Shown in pieces: positions 10,640 to 22,500 of a stretch of 64,000 nucleotides of DNA. Source of the stretch: Vitis vinifera (Eukaryota; Streptophyta; Magnoliopsida; Vitales; Vitaceae); contig NC_081808.1 in the NCBI RefSeq assembly GCF_030704535.1, positions 16,862,501 to 16,926,500 of the forward strand, given 5' to 3'. The notes below the pieces were generated by a model, which saw nothing but the letters and a program-made list of their open reading frames with translations, did no database searches and was not told the origin of the DNA. The position numbers and the translations under genes are program-made. Numbering within the stretch: the stretch's first letter is position 1; every line of letters starts with the position of its first letter.

Positions 10640-12589
10640 CCAACCTCTAGACTACGCAACGGCTTCCAATTCCACACGTTGCCGCTCTTTTTTCATCTTC
10701 TCTCTTCTTTCTTCCTCCTCTCCTTCTCTGCAACTATCAGGTTGGGTCGTTCTTCACTTCAGACAACGTCCAAAGGCCCAATTCCACAGTACTTCCACAG
10801 TTGCATCAGCACGCTCCCTAGCTTGTTCTGGGACTGTTTACTGATGGTGAACTCGAGGGGTTGTCTATGGTTGGTGGTTTGGCTCTGAATTTCAATTGGG
10901 TATGTTGTTGAAGGGTTTTATTTTTTCTGGGTGTGGGTCGGTGTGTGGTGAAGTGACTTGATCTTACATTGATTTTGGCTGCATTGCTTCCATTATTTTT
11001 TGCAATGTGGAAGTGGGAATCGGTGATTGTTTTAGTTTGGTTTTGCCCAAATTAATTTTCTTTTTGGGGAAATCTATGAATTGAGTTGAATTCTTGGTAT
11101 TTTTTCACAAGATATATATAAATATTGGTGGCTAATTGAAGATTTGTGTGAGTGAAGTTTTTTTTAACAAAGTTACATACCAATGTGGGTTTATTTTGGC
11201 TGAACTTCTCCCATGTTTGATTGTTTCTAGCACAAATTCGTTTAATTTCTTTCTGCTAATTTGTAGTTCTGGGTCTGTCCATATTGATTTTGTTTTCGAG
11301 AAATTGGATTGCATTGTTGGGGCTTTTGAGGAGATATCACTTGCACAATTGTGATTTATTGCAAAAGTATATTGATAAGCTTGCTCTTAATTTGTAGTTT
11401 TGGTTAAGGCCAAATTGATTTTGTTGTTGAGAAAAGCTATGAATTTCGTTGAACTCTTGGGGTTTTTAAGGAGGTATTCCATAAATTTTGAGAAGTAATT
11501 AAAGAGCTATGTGTTTTCAAAATTATTACCAAGCATGCATGCCAATGTGGGTTTATTTAAAAATGTGAAGAGTAAAACACGGGGTTTGTCTTTTTTTAAT
11601 CATATGCTAATTTTGGTTGAATGGCTGCCCTTTTTCTTATTGTGACTTGCTTCAATTCATTGAATTGCTGTTCTTTTCTTGTTTCTTTTTGCCCAAACTG
11701 GCTCTATTTTTTGAGAAAAACCATGAATTAGACCACATTCTTTGGGGTTGTGGTCATATTATTCTACAAATGCTTTGAATTGCGGAAATGCATTTATGCA
11801 GTAATGGTTTATTACATAAGTGCATTGAATTTCTTGCCCTTAAGTTCTAGTTTTGGGTAATACCCAAAATGATTTTGTTGTCTAAGGAAATCTATGAAAT
11901 GGGGTTGCATTTGTAGGGTTGTTCTAGGAGACATTGTGCAAATTTTTGTCACAAAAACTGAATGAATTTTTTTCTGGAAAAACCTGATGATCTCTTTGAT
12001 TTTGCTGTTAATGTGTTTCTATTTTCTTTTCCCTCTTTCTTTTCTTTAATTTTCTTACTTTAAGATCTGCAATATGCTTGGGGTTCTGAAAAGTCGCTCC
12101 CATCTAATATTATAAATCCATGGCTTTGGGGGGTTTTTAGAACTGATTTAATGGATTTAATCAGATCCAAGACTACATTTTCAAAATTCCTTTGAACACA
12201 TTGTTTGAATTTGACATGTCAAATTCAAACTGCTCACTCCACACACACACACACACTCATAATGGTTGGTATGGATTTCTGAATAATGTGCTCCCCTTGT
12301 TGTTCCTCATATGCCAAAGATATTAATAGAAAGTCCTCCCAAATAATGTTTTCAAAATGCAAATTGTCTAAATTTGTGAATTGGTCTATGAATTACAACG
12401 TAAGTCTTGAAGAGGGAGTTCACAGTTGGCATAATTTTTGAAACTATACAATCATATTGATGAACCATGTGTGTTCCTTTTTGTATTGATATTGATCAGT
12501 CAATCTCTTATTTAATTGGCAAAGAAATGGAGACCCACTGGCATATTTGAGTGGTACTCAGGTTGCAGTAGAGAGACACACATTGAAAT
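10640..12589 (+). promoter_or_regulatory. Probable 5' UTR exon and leader intron of violaxanthin de-epoxidase
   Basis: A pyrimidine-rich, less AT-rich block (about 10640-10899) looks like a transcribed leader and ends at a possible donor GGTATGTTG (10900). After ~1.65 kb of T-rich intron-like sequence, acceptor candidates lie just upstream of the start codon (ACTCAG and TTGCAG around 12560-12570). No long open frame continues across. This is an inference from composition and splice-like sites; RNA evidence would decide it. Confidence 0.4.
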
Positions 12590-15500
12590 ATGGCATTGGC
12601 AGCACATCCAACTTGTTTCTCCCATGATGAAAGTACCAGTTCATGTTGTGCATCATGGCTTAAAAGAGGTGAAAGGTTTCTGAGGAAGGGGCCTGTTCAT
12701 GTTCATGGAGTAGTTATGGTCAAAGTTTCCTCCAAATGCAGAAGTTCCAGACATTCCAAGCTATTAAGATCTTACAGAAATTGTATTCAGGTGGAGTCCA
12801 AATATCCAAATTTTCTCTCACACAGAACACACAAGATTTCTCCAATGTGTGGCAGTAATAACATTATACCTGAGGTAGCTACAGAAAGATATCTTCTCCT
12901 GTTTTCATATTGCAAAGTTGCTTAGTTAATAATTAGAATCATCATTTTTATGTTCCTGGTGATTCTTCTTTTAAGGTAGAAGAGGTATTTGAATTTCCAG
13001 TTGCAACTGTATTGAATCTTTTAAAGAAATGGAGCCAGTTGCATTTCATGAAAGTAGTCGGTGTACTAGCTTGCACAATGTTGCTTATTCCTTCAGCCAA
13101 TGCTGTTGATGCTCTCAAAACATGTACTTGCTTACTGAAGGAATGCAGGTATTCTCTTCACCCTGGTTCAAATGTTTTTCATATTACTTTGTGCTTGGGT
13201 AGAAAAATAATAGCTAGTGGCACTTCTCTACTGTTAGCCCATGCAATAAAAAACTTCCAATTTTCTCTTTTATACCAAAAAAGTGTTAGAACAGAATTTC
13301 ACTCTATACACCTTTGTGTAGTTAATTTCTTAAAACAAACATCTGCACATTGGCAGGGAAGCATATTAAGGAAGTCCATTTTGTTAATCTACTTGTAGAA
13401 TTTCCTGAAGCTCCGAGGCCACTTGTTGCTCAGTTGTGTTAATGCTGGTTGTATCCATCAAATAGAATTAAAGATATTCTTCTCAAAGAGTGAAAACAAA
13501 AATAAAAGGATTCAATTTCATTTACCCAATAAGGCTATTTATGCAAACAGATTTTCTTCAAAAATGCACCAAAAGAATATCCTAAGCAGATTCCTATTGC
13601 CCAAGGAAAAATTTCCCTTGATTAGATGAAAGTTATGAATTTATCCCAAAACCTGTCCAAATTGGTAGTCAAAACAGAGCTCATAATACCTGCATAGAGA
13701 ACCTATGCACTCAAGAGACTACACTCATAAGAAACATCATAATTCTCCTTAAAATGCATTTCTGTGAGGTAAGTACTCCTTCCTACATCAGGTACTACTA
13801 AACCATATGACCAATCCCTTTTCGTAGGTTTCTATCTGAAATTTTTATAGGAAAGATCATAGAAATTGGTCTATTCCCTTAAGATTCCTAAAGAAGCTTC
13901 CCTGGAAGGCTTTAGCAATAGCAAGTTTATGAGGGCTGCAGAGAGATGTTCTGTACACTTTGCAAGAGACAAGCAAAGATCTTGGACACACAAGTGAGAA
14001 AGGCCTTCAAACTCTCACAAAGAAATAACTCCCAACCTGAAGTGTATTCTTTTAATTCATTGTGTACATTGTAATCTTGAAATGTATCATAGAGTTTCCT
14101 CCACATACACTTCTTAATTATGTTGTTGAAGAAGGGGAGCAAATCTCTACAAGACCCACCGCTACTACACCTTAACTAATATGGTTTGAAAGGATAAGCA
14201 AACTGTCAATTAGGTACATGACAAGTATATCATGTTTACTGATAGGGAAGAATTGCAAAATTTTTAAGGAGCTCAACTTCATGAAAAAGAGGGCAAGTGG
14301 AAGAAAGCTATGAAAAGTAAAATCAATCCATTCTTCTTCTTCTTCAAAATGAAATGGATATTCCTTTTCCAACAAAGATTTAATTTTCTCAAGGAACATG
14401 TGTTTCTCAGTGTTTAATGTGTACCTTGTGAGGGTTGGCTCTCATGGTTGTGGGAAAAACTTAATTCTGGAAGAATATCTTGGTGTGTATTGTATGAGAG
14501 TGATCTCTGGGGCATTAGGCTCTCTTTTTTGAGTTATTTTTGTGGTGGTTTCTTATTCAGAAGATAGAAATGTATATAAACTTGATTGCGATTTGTAGTG
14601 AGGTTCTGATGGAGAGTATTAGTCTGTGGATGGATCTCCTTTGTTGGGTGAACCATCTCAATCCTTGTGTTTGTGTTCTATAAATTTCCATTTTCATATT
14701 GATACATCTCTTCAATGGACTTAGACTAATTTTGCACAAAAATTGATATTTAGGACTCTTGGAATGCTAGCTAGTGGAATCTGAGCATCTGTGTCCTCTG
14801 GTGGAAAAAATACTGAAAAACCATCTGACTTGAATTATTGTGATTGCAAGAGTTGCCTAAATATTGGCATATGATAGAAGGAGAGACTAAAAGTCTGGTG
14901 GTACCTGCATATCTTTCTATTTCTTAAGTGAATGTGACCTTAAAATTCATTCTTCTCTATATAATTTTTATGTTCCATTATTTAAAAAAAAGTTCTTTCT
15001 TTTTTCCTGTCTCTCTAAATGATTCATATAGATCTGAAATTTAGTTTGACTTTCTACTTAATGGAACTCTGCCTCTTGCCAGGTTGGAACTCGCCAAGTG
15101 CATTGCAAACCCATCTTGCGCAGCCAATGTTGCTTGTCTCCAGACCTGCAACAACAGACCTGATGAGACTGAATGCCAGGTTAGTTCTGCATTTTTCTCT
15201 AAATGCATTGCTTATTTTTGTGCAAGATGGTTTCTGTCTTATAAATTTCTCCACCCTTTTACTTTTGCAGATTAAATGTGGAGACCTTTTTGAAAACAAT
15301 GTGGTAGATGAATTCAACGAGTGTGCTGTCTCACGAAAGAAATGTGTGCCTAGAAAATCTGATATAGGAGAATTTCCTGTCCCAGACCCAGCTGTTCTTG
15401 TTAAGAACTTTAACATTGCAGATTTCAGTGGGAAGTGGTTCATAACTAGTGGCCTAAATCCTACATTTGATACTTTTGATTGCCAATTGCATGAATTCCA

Positions 15501-15720
15501 CACAGAGTCCAACAAACTTGTGGGAAATTTGTCATGGCGAATACGAACTCCAGACGGTGGGTTTTTCACCCGATCAACAATGCAGAGATTTGTACAAGAT
15601 CCAAACCAGCCTGGAATACTCTACAATCACGATAATGAGTATCTTCACTACCAGGATGACTGGTATCTCCTTCCTTCTCATTTTACTACTGCTTTCCATG
15701 CTCCTCTGTGATTATGCATC

Positions 15721-15759
<39 letters not shown>

Positions 15760-17568
15760 TAATTCTAATCCTTTTTGGTGGAAATAATGTTGGTCATGTA
15801 AAAAGATATGGTATTTTCAGATTATATTTGGGTTGCATTTATGAGTTCATGTCTCTTCATAAGAATGGATCCAATATTTTTTACCGTGGCCATTGTTGTT
15901 TTTTGGCAATGATGCTAGATGTCATTGTTCCAACTTCCAATTTGTTTTTCTCCATTTCTATTTCTTGTTAGTTTTGGGGCCATCATGGACTTGTTTGAAG
16001 TGTTTTTCCTTGACATCTTATGTGTTGAACTGTTAATTAAACAAAGCAAGATTTGATTGTTCAATTTTCATGCTTGCTAGTTTTTTCAGATCTAATAGGG
16101 CACAAGTTTGTGGGCTTCTTGCAGTGTATTGGTCTGATCTTTATTGTAATGCTGTGTGCATGTCAAATTGTGCTTGCTTTTTGTAGGATAGCATAGAGTA
16201 GTGCTCTTTGGGGCCTATTCTGCAACTTTTCTTTAATCATTGAACTTTGTGAAGAATCAATATTGACAAGATATTAACTGATAGTAAAACAGACACTCCT
16301 TTTGTGGATTCAAGAACCATTCATAGAGATCATTCAATATGCTTTCTCTGGATTTGCCCATTAGATTTCCAAACTTGTTTGTTCTTAGCATCTTGTGGCA
16401 CTCTAAACTTTCCATCATGGATTACTTATGGTTAGATCCTTGTTATTTCTGTTTTATTTTTGTTACTTCTAGTAGCAGAAAAATTCACATTGCTAATTCC
16501 ATTCTTTATGTAACTGCTACAAAAGGAGATACAAATGTGCTCCTGACCTTATAGATGGCTTTCTCTCATCCAACACAGGTTTAGGGCATGAATTTGGGTA
16601 TATGCTTGAAAGGAAATGAGATTTCAATTGAAGAATAACCCAATATTGTGTAGGCACCAAAATTGGGTAGTGTATTCTGATTTCTCCCAATCCCATAAGC
16701 CAGTTATGACTATGGAAAGGATGGACGTCCTGTCCCATGTTGCTGAAGTAGGAGATTTGAACACTTAGATTTGTGACTGTTCATATCTAAAGGATTATTT
16801 CTGTAGTGAGTATTGTAGAATTGCCAAAGACTTGTGCTAATAGTTAATACCTAAAGTTGTGTCTGGGTACATGTGTCACCAATGAAGTCCTTATTAAGGT
16901 GGGTGGAAGTGTTAGTCAGCAGGATATATATTATTGGGTTCATTCCTTGATAAACCTTTCGAGGTATTTATTTTTATTTTATATTATTATTACTCTGGGT
17001 TCAAATACTCGTTAGAACTTTAGACTTGTTTTTCCATAAATGAGTTTGGACATGTCACATTGATTACTTGTGCAGGTATGTTTTGTCATCCAAGATAGAG
17101 AACAAACCAGATGACTACGTATTTGTATACTATCAGGGAAGGAATGATGCATGGGATGGATATGGCGGTGCTGTTGTGTACACAAGAAGTGCAACTTTGC
17201 CTGAAAGTATTGTACCAGAACTAGAAAAGGCGGCTAAAAGTGTAGGACGAGACTTCAACAAATTCATTAGAACAGACAATACTTGTGGGCCTGAGCCTCC
17301 TCTTGTTGAGAGACTTGAAAAGACTGTGGAGGAAGGAGAGAAGACAATTATAAGGGAGGTTGAAGAAATTGAAGGGGAGTTAGGGAAGACTGAAAAGACC
17401 TTTTTTGAAACATTGATGGAAGGATTTAAAGAGCTCAGAAAAGATGAGGAATACTTCTTAAAGGAATTGAGCAAAGAGGAGATGGATCTTTTGAGTGAAC
17501 TAAAAATGGAAGCAAGCGAGGTAGAAAAGCTCTTTGGACGAGCACTGCCACTGAGGAAGCTAAGATAA
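12590..17568 (+). CDS. VDE1: Violaxanthin de-epoxidase, chloroplast precursor
   Basis: Thylakoid-lumen enzyme that converts violaxanthin via antheraxanthin to zeaxanthin, using ascorbate at low lumen pH; it drives photoprotective quenching. Coding exons are 12590-12874, 12976-13148, 15083-15179, 15271-15662 and 17076-17568. All have GT-AG borders with matching phase and sum to 1440 nt (479 aa). Residues 1-138 are a two-part transit peptide ending in a hydrophobic stretch and the ANA cleavage motif; mature protein starts [10 protein letters not shown] Cys-rich domain ([23 protein letters not shown]), the lipocalin domain ([25 protein letters not shown]) and a Glu-rich coiled tail ending PLRKLR follow. 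All 13 family cysteines are present. The start is the first ATG of the frame. Introns 2 (1934 nt) and 4 (1413 nt) are long. The gene looks intact. Confidence 0.97.
15720..15759. repeat. (CA)n(TA)n microsatellite in VDE intron 4
   Basis: About 13 CA units followed by about 7 TA units, starting roughly 55 bases after the exon 4 donor. A likely length-polymorphic marker. Confidence 0.95.
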
Positions 17569-18640
17569 AATTGAATTAAAGGAAATGAACTTATCCTTGA
17601 TTTCCTGAAACCACAGTTTAATTCTTGTTTGACATGCATATACGTTATCCATCCATACTATAACTTTCACGGAGATGAAATCTAAAGTTTAATCTTTCTT
17701 GTTGATTCCTTTCTTATATGAAGATCATTGTTCAGGAAGAGCAAAAGCTACAGTTTCCTCTTCAGAAAGGGTTCCCCTCTTCCTGGTATTTGTGTTTTGT
17801 TTTATCCATTGATTTGTTCATAAAATTTGAGCTTGTCAAATCCATTTGTGGTTCATAATTGTGAATTTTGGAGGGGTCTAAACCATTTGTTGCCCATGAT
17901 CTATGAACTGATGCTCATGTTTTTTGTTCTTTACAATGTATTCCTTTGCATTTCCTTTTTACTATACTCATCATTGCTACTCTGTGACATGCCCCATCTG
18001 GCTTCAGAGAAAAAGCAACATAAATTTACCAGTAAGTTGGAGAAAAGTGGGCCTCTGCTGAGCAAGATCTTTCCCTAAATAATTCTGATTCTCTGTTTTC
18101 TACCAATATGACTATTATGGTCCTATGGATAAATAGGAAAACATAAGTATGGGCATTTTAATGCACAAACCTCTTAAGAGGATTCTCGATATTTTTTTCT
18201 GTAGATTCACATTAACAGTAGATCACATTACCACAAGTGGTTACTGGTGGTGCAAATATATAATGCAAAGATACCAAGTGTTAGGAAGTGTACCAAGATT
18301 CCTATATATGCACTTGCATGGTACTTTCCTGTTTGGATTTGGAAGATAGTCTTGTTAACTGGGTTTCTTTATAGAAATAAGTTTCCTTAGTCACTAGTGA
18401 ATTGCCTCCCTATATATTCCCAGGTCATGACTCAAAAAACCTGTTAGATGGAGATGAGCCTGTAACTGTACGAGGTACAATAGATGTTAGGAGCAGGGAA
18501 TTGTTGGGTTTTTAGGGGCTTCTATCACCAGTCTTTTTTCCTCTTGCAATGTTCCCTATTACAAAGCGAAACATATCCTTCATTCACTCATATATGCAAG
18601 ATTTTGTTGAACCACATCTCGATTAATTTACCTTTATGCT
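17569..18640. other. 3' flank of VDE, no gene seen
   Basis: The first few hundred bases are probably 3' UTR (T-rich). Short open frames of up to 85 codons have no recognisable motifs. I see no other gene or repeat here. Confidence 0.5.
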
Positions 18641-18710
18641 CCATTTGGATCCTGGAAAGTACTTGGAAAAGGAAAAAAATAAAAGAAAAAGGAAGAAATC
18701 TAAAAAATTC

Positions 18711-18911
18711 TGTTGAAATAATGCCAAAGTTAGGACTTTAATTTAGGAATAAAAAAGGAGAGATCATTTAGGATATTTCCTTATGATTTAGTTTCCTAAT
18801 TTTAGGAGAGAATTAAGCTAGATTGATTGTTTCTTATTCAGTCATTTGTGTATATATATGTGTATGGTGTGTACCGATTCATTATCAATAAAGGAGTTCA
18901 GAAATTCTTCA
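18711..18911 (+). repeat. 5' LTR of copia 2
   Basis: 201 bp, TGTTGAAATA...TTCTTCA. It contains a TATATATATGTG promoter-like stretch and an ATCAATAAAGG polyadenylation-like signal near its end. Identical by eye to the 3' LTR. Confidence 0.96.
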
Positions 18912-18924
18912 TGGTATCAGAGCC
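18912..18924 (+). other. tRNA primer binding site of copia 2
   Basis: TGGTATCAGAGCC directly follows the LTR end and is complementary to initiator Met tRNA. A ~600-base leader follows before gag, with GC-rich tandem pieces around 19130-19300 (repeats of TTTTCCGGCGAAC and GGCGCGTGAG). Confidence 0.9.
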
Positions 18925-19530
18925 AGTTTTCTGAAACCCTAATCCCTTCTGGCCACCTCTTATTCAGGCCATCACTCATTCCGGCCAAATCTTTCTGGCC
19001 ATATCTCAATCCGATCATCTCTCTCTCTCTCTCTCATTCCGGCCATCAGTCCCTGTTCTCAGAGCCAAGGGAGAAAACACTTTCCAGTCAGTCGAATAGT
19101 CGTCAGAAAACACTCACCGCCGGTAACTTTTCCGGCGAACTTTTCCGGCGAACTTTCCGGCGACGGTTTTTTTCTACACCGCAAGGAGCGCCTGGAGGAG
19201 ATCTCCAATTTGTCCCAAAGCACCGGAACCAGAAACCCATCCACGCGCCGCCCACGCGCGTTTTTCCGGTCGGCGACTGCATCTCACGCGCCGGCGCGTG
19301 AGGGCGCGTGAGCCACTTTCCGGCGACGCGCTTCCTCCTCCAGGCTCGCCTGACGCCGACCAGCCACCCTTCCTACCTGTTTGTGCAATCCGAGCCCTGC
19401 ACGTGCCTCTTTTGGGGTTCTTTTGCTTCCGCGGGCCCTCTGATCAGATTTTCCGGCGTCCTTCGGCTATTTTTTCTCAACTCCAGTCCCTGCACGTGCC
19501 TTGAAAAGTGTTCTTCTACCTTTCCGGTCC

Positions 19531-22500
19531 ATGACAAAATACGGAATGGCATCATCACAAGTATCCAGCGTCACGTCACCAGAATCAGGGGGCAGATCTG
19601 AAATTCCAAACCTTGGTGGCAATGATTCCTCTCCTATTCTCATCACAGGACACAAATTAAATGGCCATAACTATTTACAGTGGTCACAATCTGTGTTGCT
19701 GTTCATTTGCGGTAAAGGAAAGGATGAGTACCTCACTGGAGAAGCAGTCATGCCAGAAACTACAGAACCCGGTTTCAGGAAGTGGAAGATTGAAAACAGC
19801 ATGATCATGTCATGGCTTATCAATTCCATGAACAATGACATAGGCGAAAATTTCTTGCTGTTTGGGACTGCAAAGGACATATGGGATGCAGCCAAAGAAA
19901 CTTACTCAAGTTCTGAAAATACTTCAGAACTGTTTCAGGTTGAATCAGCTCTACATGACTTCCGCCAAGGAGAGCAGTCAGTTACTCAGTATTACAACAC
20001 ACTCACAAGGTATTGGCAGCAACTTGACTTATTTGAGACTCACTCATGGAAATGTTCGGATGATGCAGCAACATACAGGCAAATTGTGGAACAAAAGAGA
20101 CTGTTCAAGTTCTTCCTAGGACTAAACAGGGAATTGGATGATGTTAGAGGCCGAATCATGGGCATTAAACCCCTGCCAAGTCTCAGGGAGGCTTTTTCAG
20201 AGGTTAGACGTGAAGAAAGTAGAAAGAAAGTGATGATGGGATCAAAAGAGCAACCTGCCCCAACATTGGATGCCTCTGCCCTTGCGGCTCGGTCATTTAA
20301 TAGTAGTGGTGGAGATCGTCAGAAACGGGATAGGCCTTGGTGTGATTATTGTAAGAAACCAGGCCATTATAAGGAGACTTGCTGGAAACTTCATGGCAAA
20401 CCTGCTGATTGGAAACCAAAGCCACGGTTTGACAGAGATGGCAGAGCACACGTGGCTGCCAACTCTGAGAGCACCTCTGTTCCCGAGCCGAGTCCATTCA
20501 ACAAAGAGCAGATGGAGATGCTACAGAAATTATTAAGCCAAGTTGGCAGTGGTAGTACTACCGGTGTAGCCTTCACTGCTAATCGAGGAGGAATGAGGCC
20601 GTGGATAGTAGACACAGGTGCTTCTGATCACATGACAGGAGATGCTGCCATTCTTCAAAATTACAAGCCAAGTAATGGTCATTCATCCGTCCATATTGCT
20701 GATGGTTCAAAGTCAAAAATTGCCGGGACAGGTTCTATAAAACTTACTAAAGACTTATATCTTGACTCTGTCCTCCATGTTCCAAACTTGGATTGCAATC
20801 TTTTGTCCATTAGCAAATTGGCTCATGATCTCCAATGTGTTACTAAATTCTATCCAAACTTGTGTGTTTTTCAGGACTTGAAATCGGGGAAGATGATTGG
20901 CAGTGCTGAACTGTGTTCCGGGCTCTACCTCCTTTCATGTGGCCAATTCTCCAACCAAGTCTCTCAAGCAAGTTGCGTACAGTCTCAGAGTATGTCAGAG
21001 TCTTTCAATTCTGTGTCAAATTCTAAGGTCAATAAAGATAGTGAGATTATAATGTTACACTATCGCCTTGGTCATCCTAGCTTTGTTTACCTTGCAAAAT
21101 TGTTTCCCAGATTATTTATCAATAAAAATCCAGCATCTTATCACTGTGAAATTTGTCAGTTTGCAAAGCATACTCGAACAGTATATCCTCAAATCCCATA
21201 CAAACCTTCGACTGTTTTCTCTCTAGTACATAGTGATGTGTGGGGTCCCTCCCGGATAAAAAATATTTCTGGCACTCGATGGTTTGTGACATTCGTTGAT
21301 GATCATACTCGGGTAACATGGGTTTTCCTTATGAAAGAAAAGTCAGAGGTCGGGCACATTTTTCAAACCTTCAATCGTATGGTTCAAAATCAATTCAATT
21401 CCAAAATACAAGTCCTCAAGTCAGATAATGCAAAGGAATACTTTACTAGTAGTCTCAGTACTTATCTTCAAAATCATGGCATTATCCACATAAGTTCTTG
21501 CGTTGACACCCCACAACAAAATGGGGTGGCCGAACGCAAGAATAGACATCTCTTGGAGGTTGCCCGGTGCCTTATGTTTTCCTCTAATGTTCCAAACTAT
21601 TTCTGGGGGGAAGCTATTCTCACAGCTACCTATTTGATTAACCGTATGCCATCCAGAGTGCTTACCTTTCAATCCCCACGTCAACTTTTCTTAAAACAGT
21701 TTCCTCACACCCATGCCGCCTCTTCTGATTTACCACTCAAAGTATTTGGTTGTACGGCATTCGTTCATGTGTATCCTCAAAATCGTAGCAAATTTGCTCC
21801 TCGAGCAAATAAGTGCATTTTTCTAGGGTATTCTCCAACCCAAAAAGGGTACAAATGCTATTCTCCAACCAACAAAAGATTTTACACCACCATGGACGTC
21901 TCTTTCTTTGAACATGTCTTCTTCTATCCCAAATCTCATGTTCAGGGGGAGAGCATGAATGAACATCAAGTTTGGGAGTCTTTTCTTGATGGTGTACTTT
22001 CTTTTCACTCAGAGTCACCAAATCCTTCCCAATTCGCGCCCACTGAGTTGTCCACACCCATGCCGCCATCAGTTCAGCCAGCCCAGCACACAAATGTTCC
22101 TTCTCCCGTGACCATCCAGTCTCCCATGCCTATTCAACCTATAGCCCCACAACTTGCTAATGAGAACTTACAAGTTTACATCAGGAGGAGGAAAAGACAG
22201 GAATTAGAGCACGGATCACAGTCAACATGTGGCCAATATATTGACTCCAATTCAAGTCTTCCTGAAGAGAACATAGGTGAGGATAGGGCTGGAGAGGTGT
22301 TAATTCCCAGCATTGATGATTCTACTTTGCCAATTGCATTGAGGAAGGGTGTTAGGAGATGTACAGATCATCCAATTGGGAATTATGTTACGTATGAAGG
22401 GTTATCACCATCTTACAGAGCATTTGCTACTTCTCTTGATGATACTCAGGTTCCCAACACAATACAAGAGGCATTAAAAATTTCAGAATGGAAGAAGGCA

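Noticed and set aside
15054..15569. 171-codon antisense frame
   Set aside because: It is the shadow of VDE exons 3-4.
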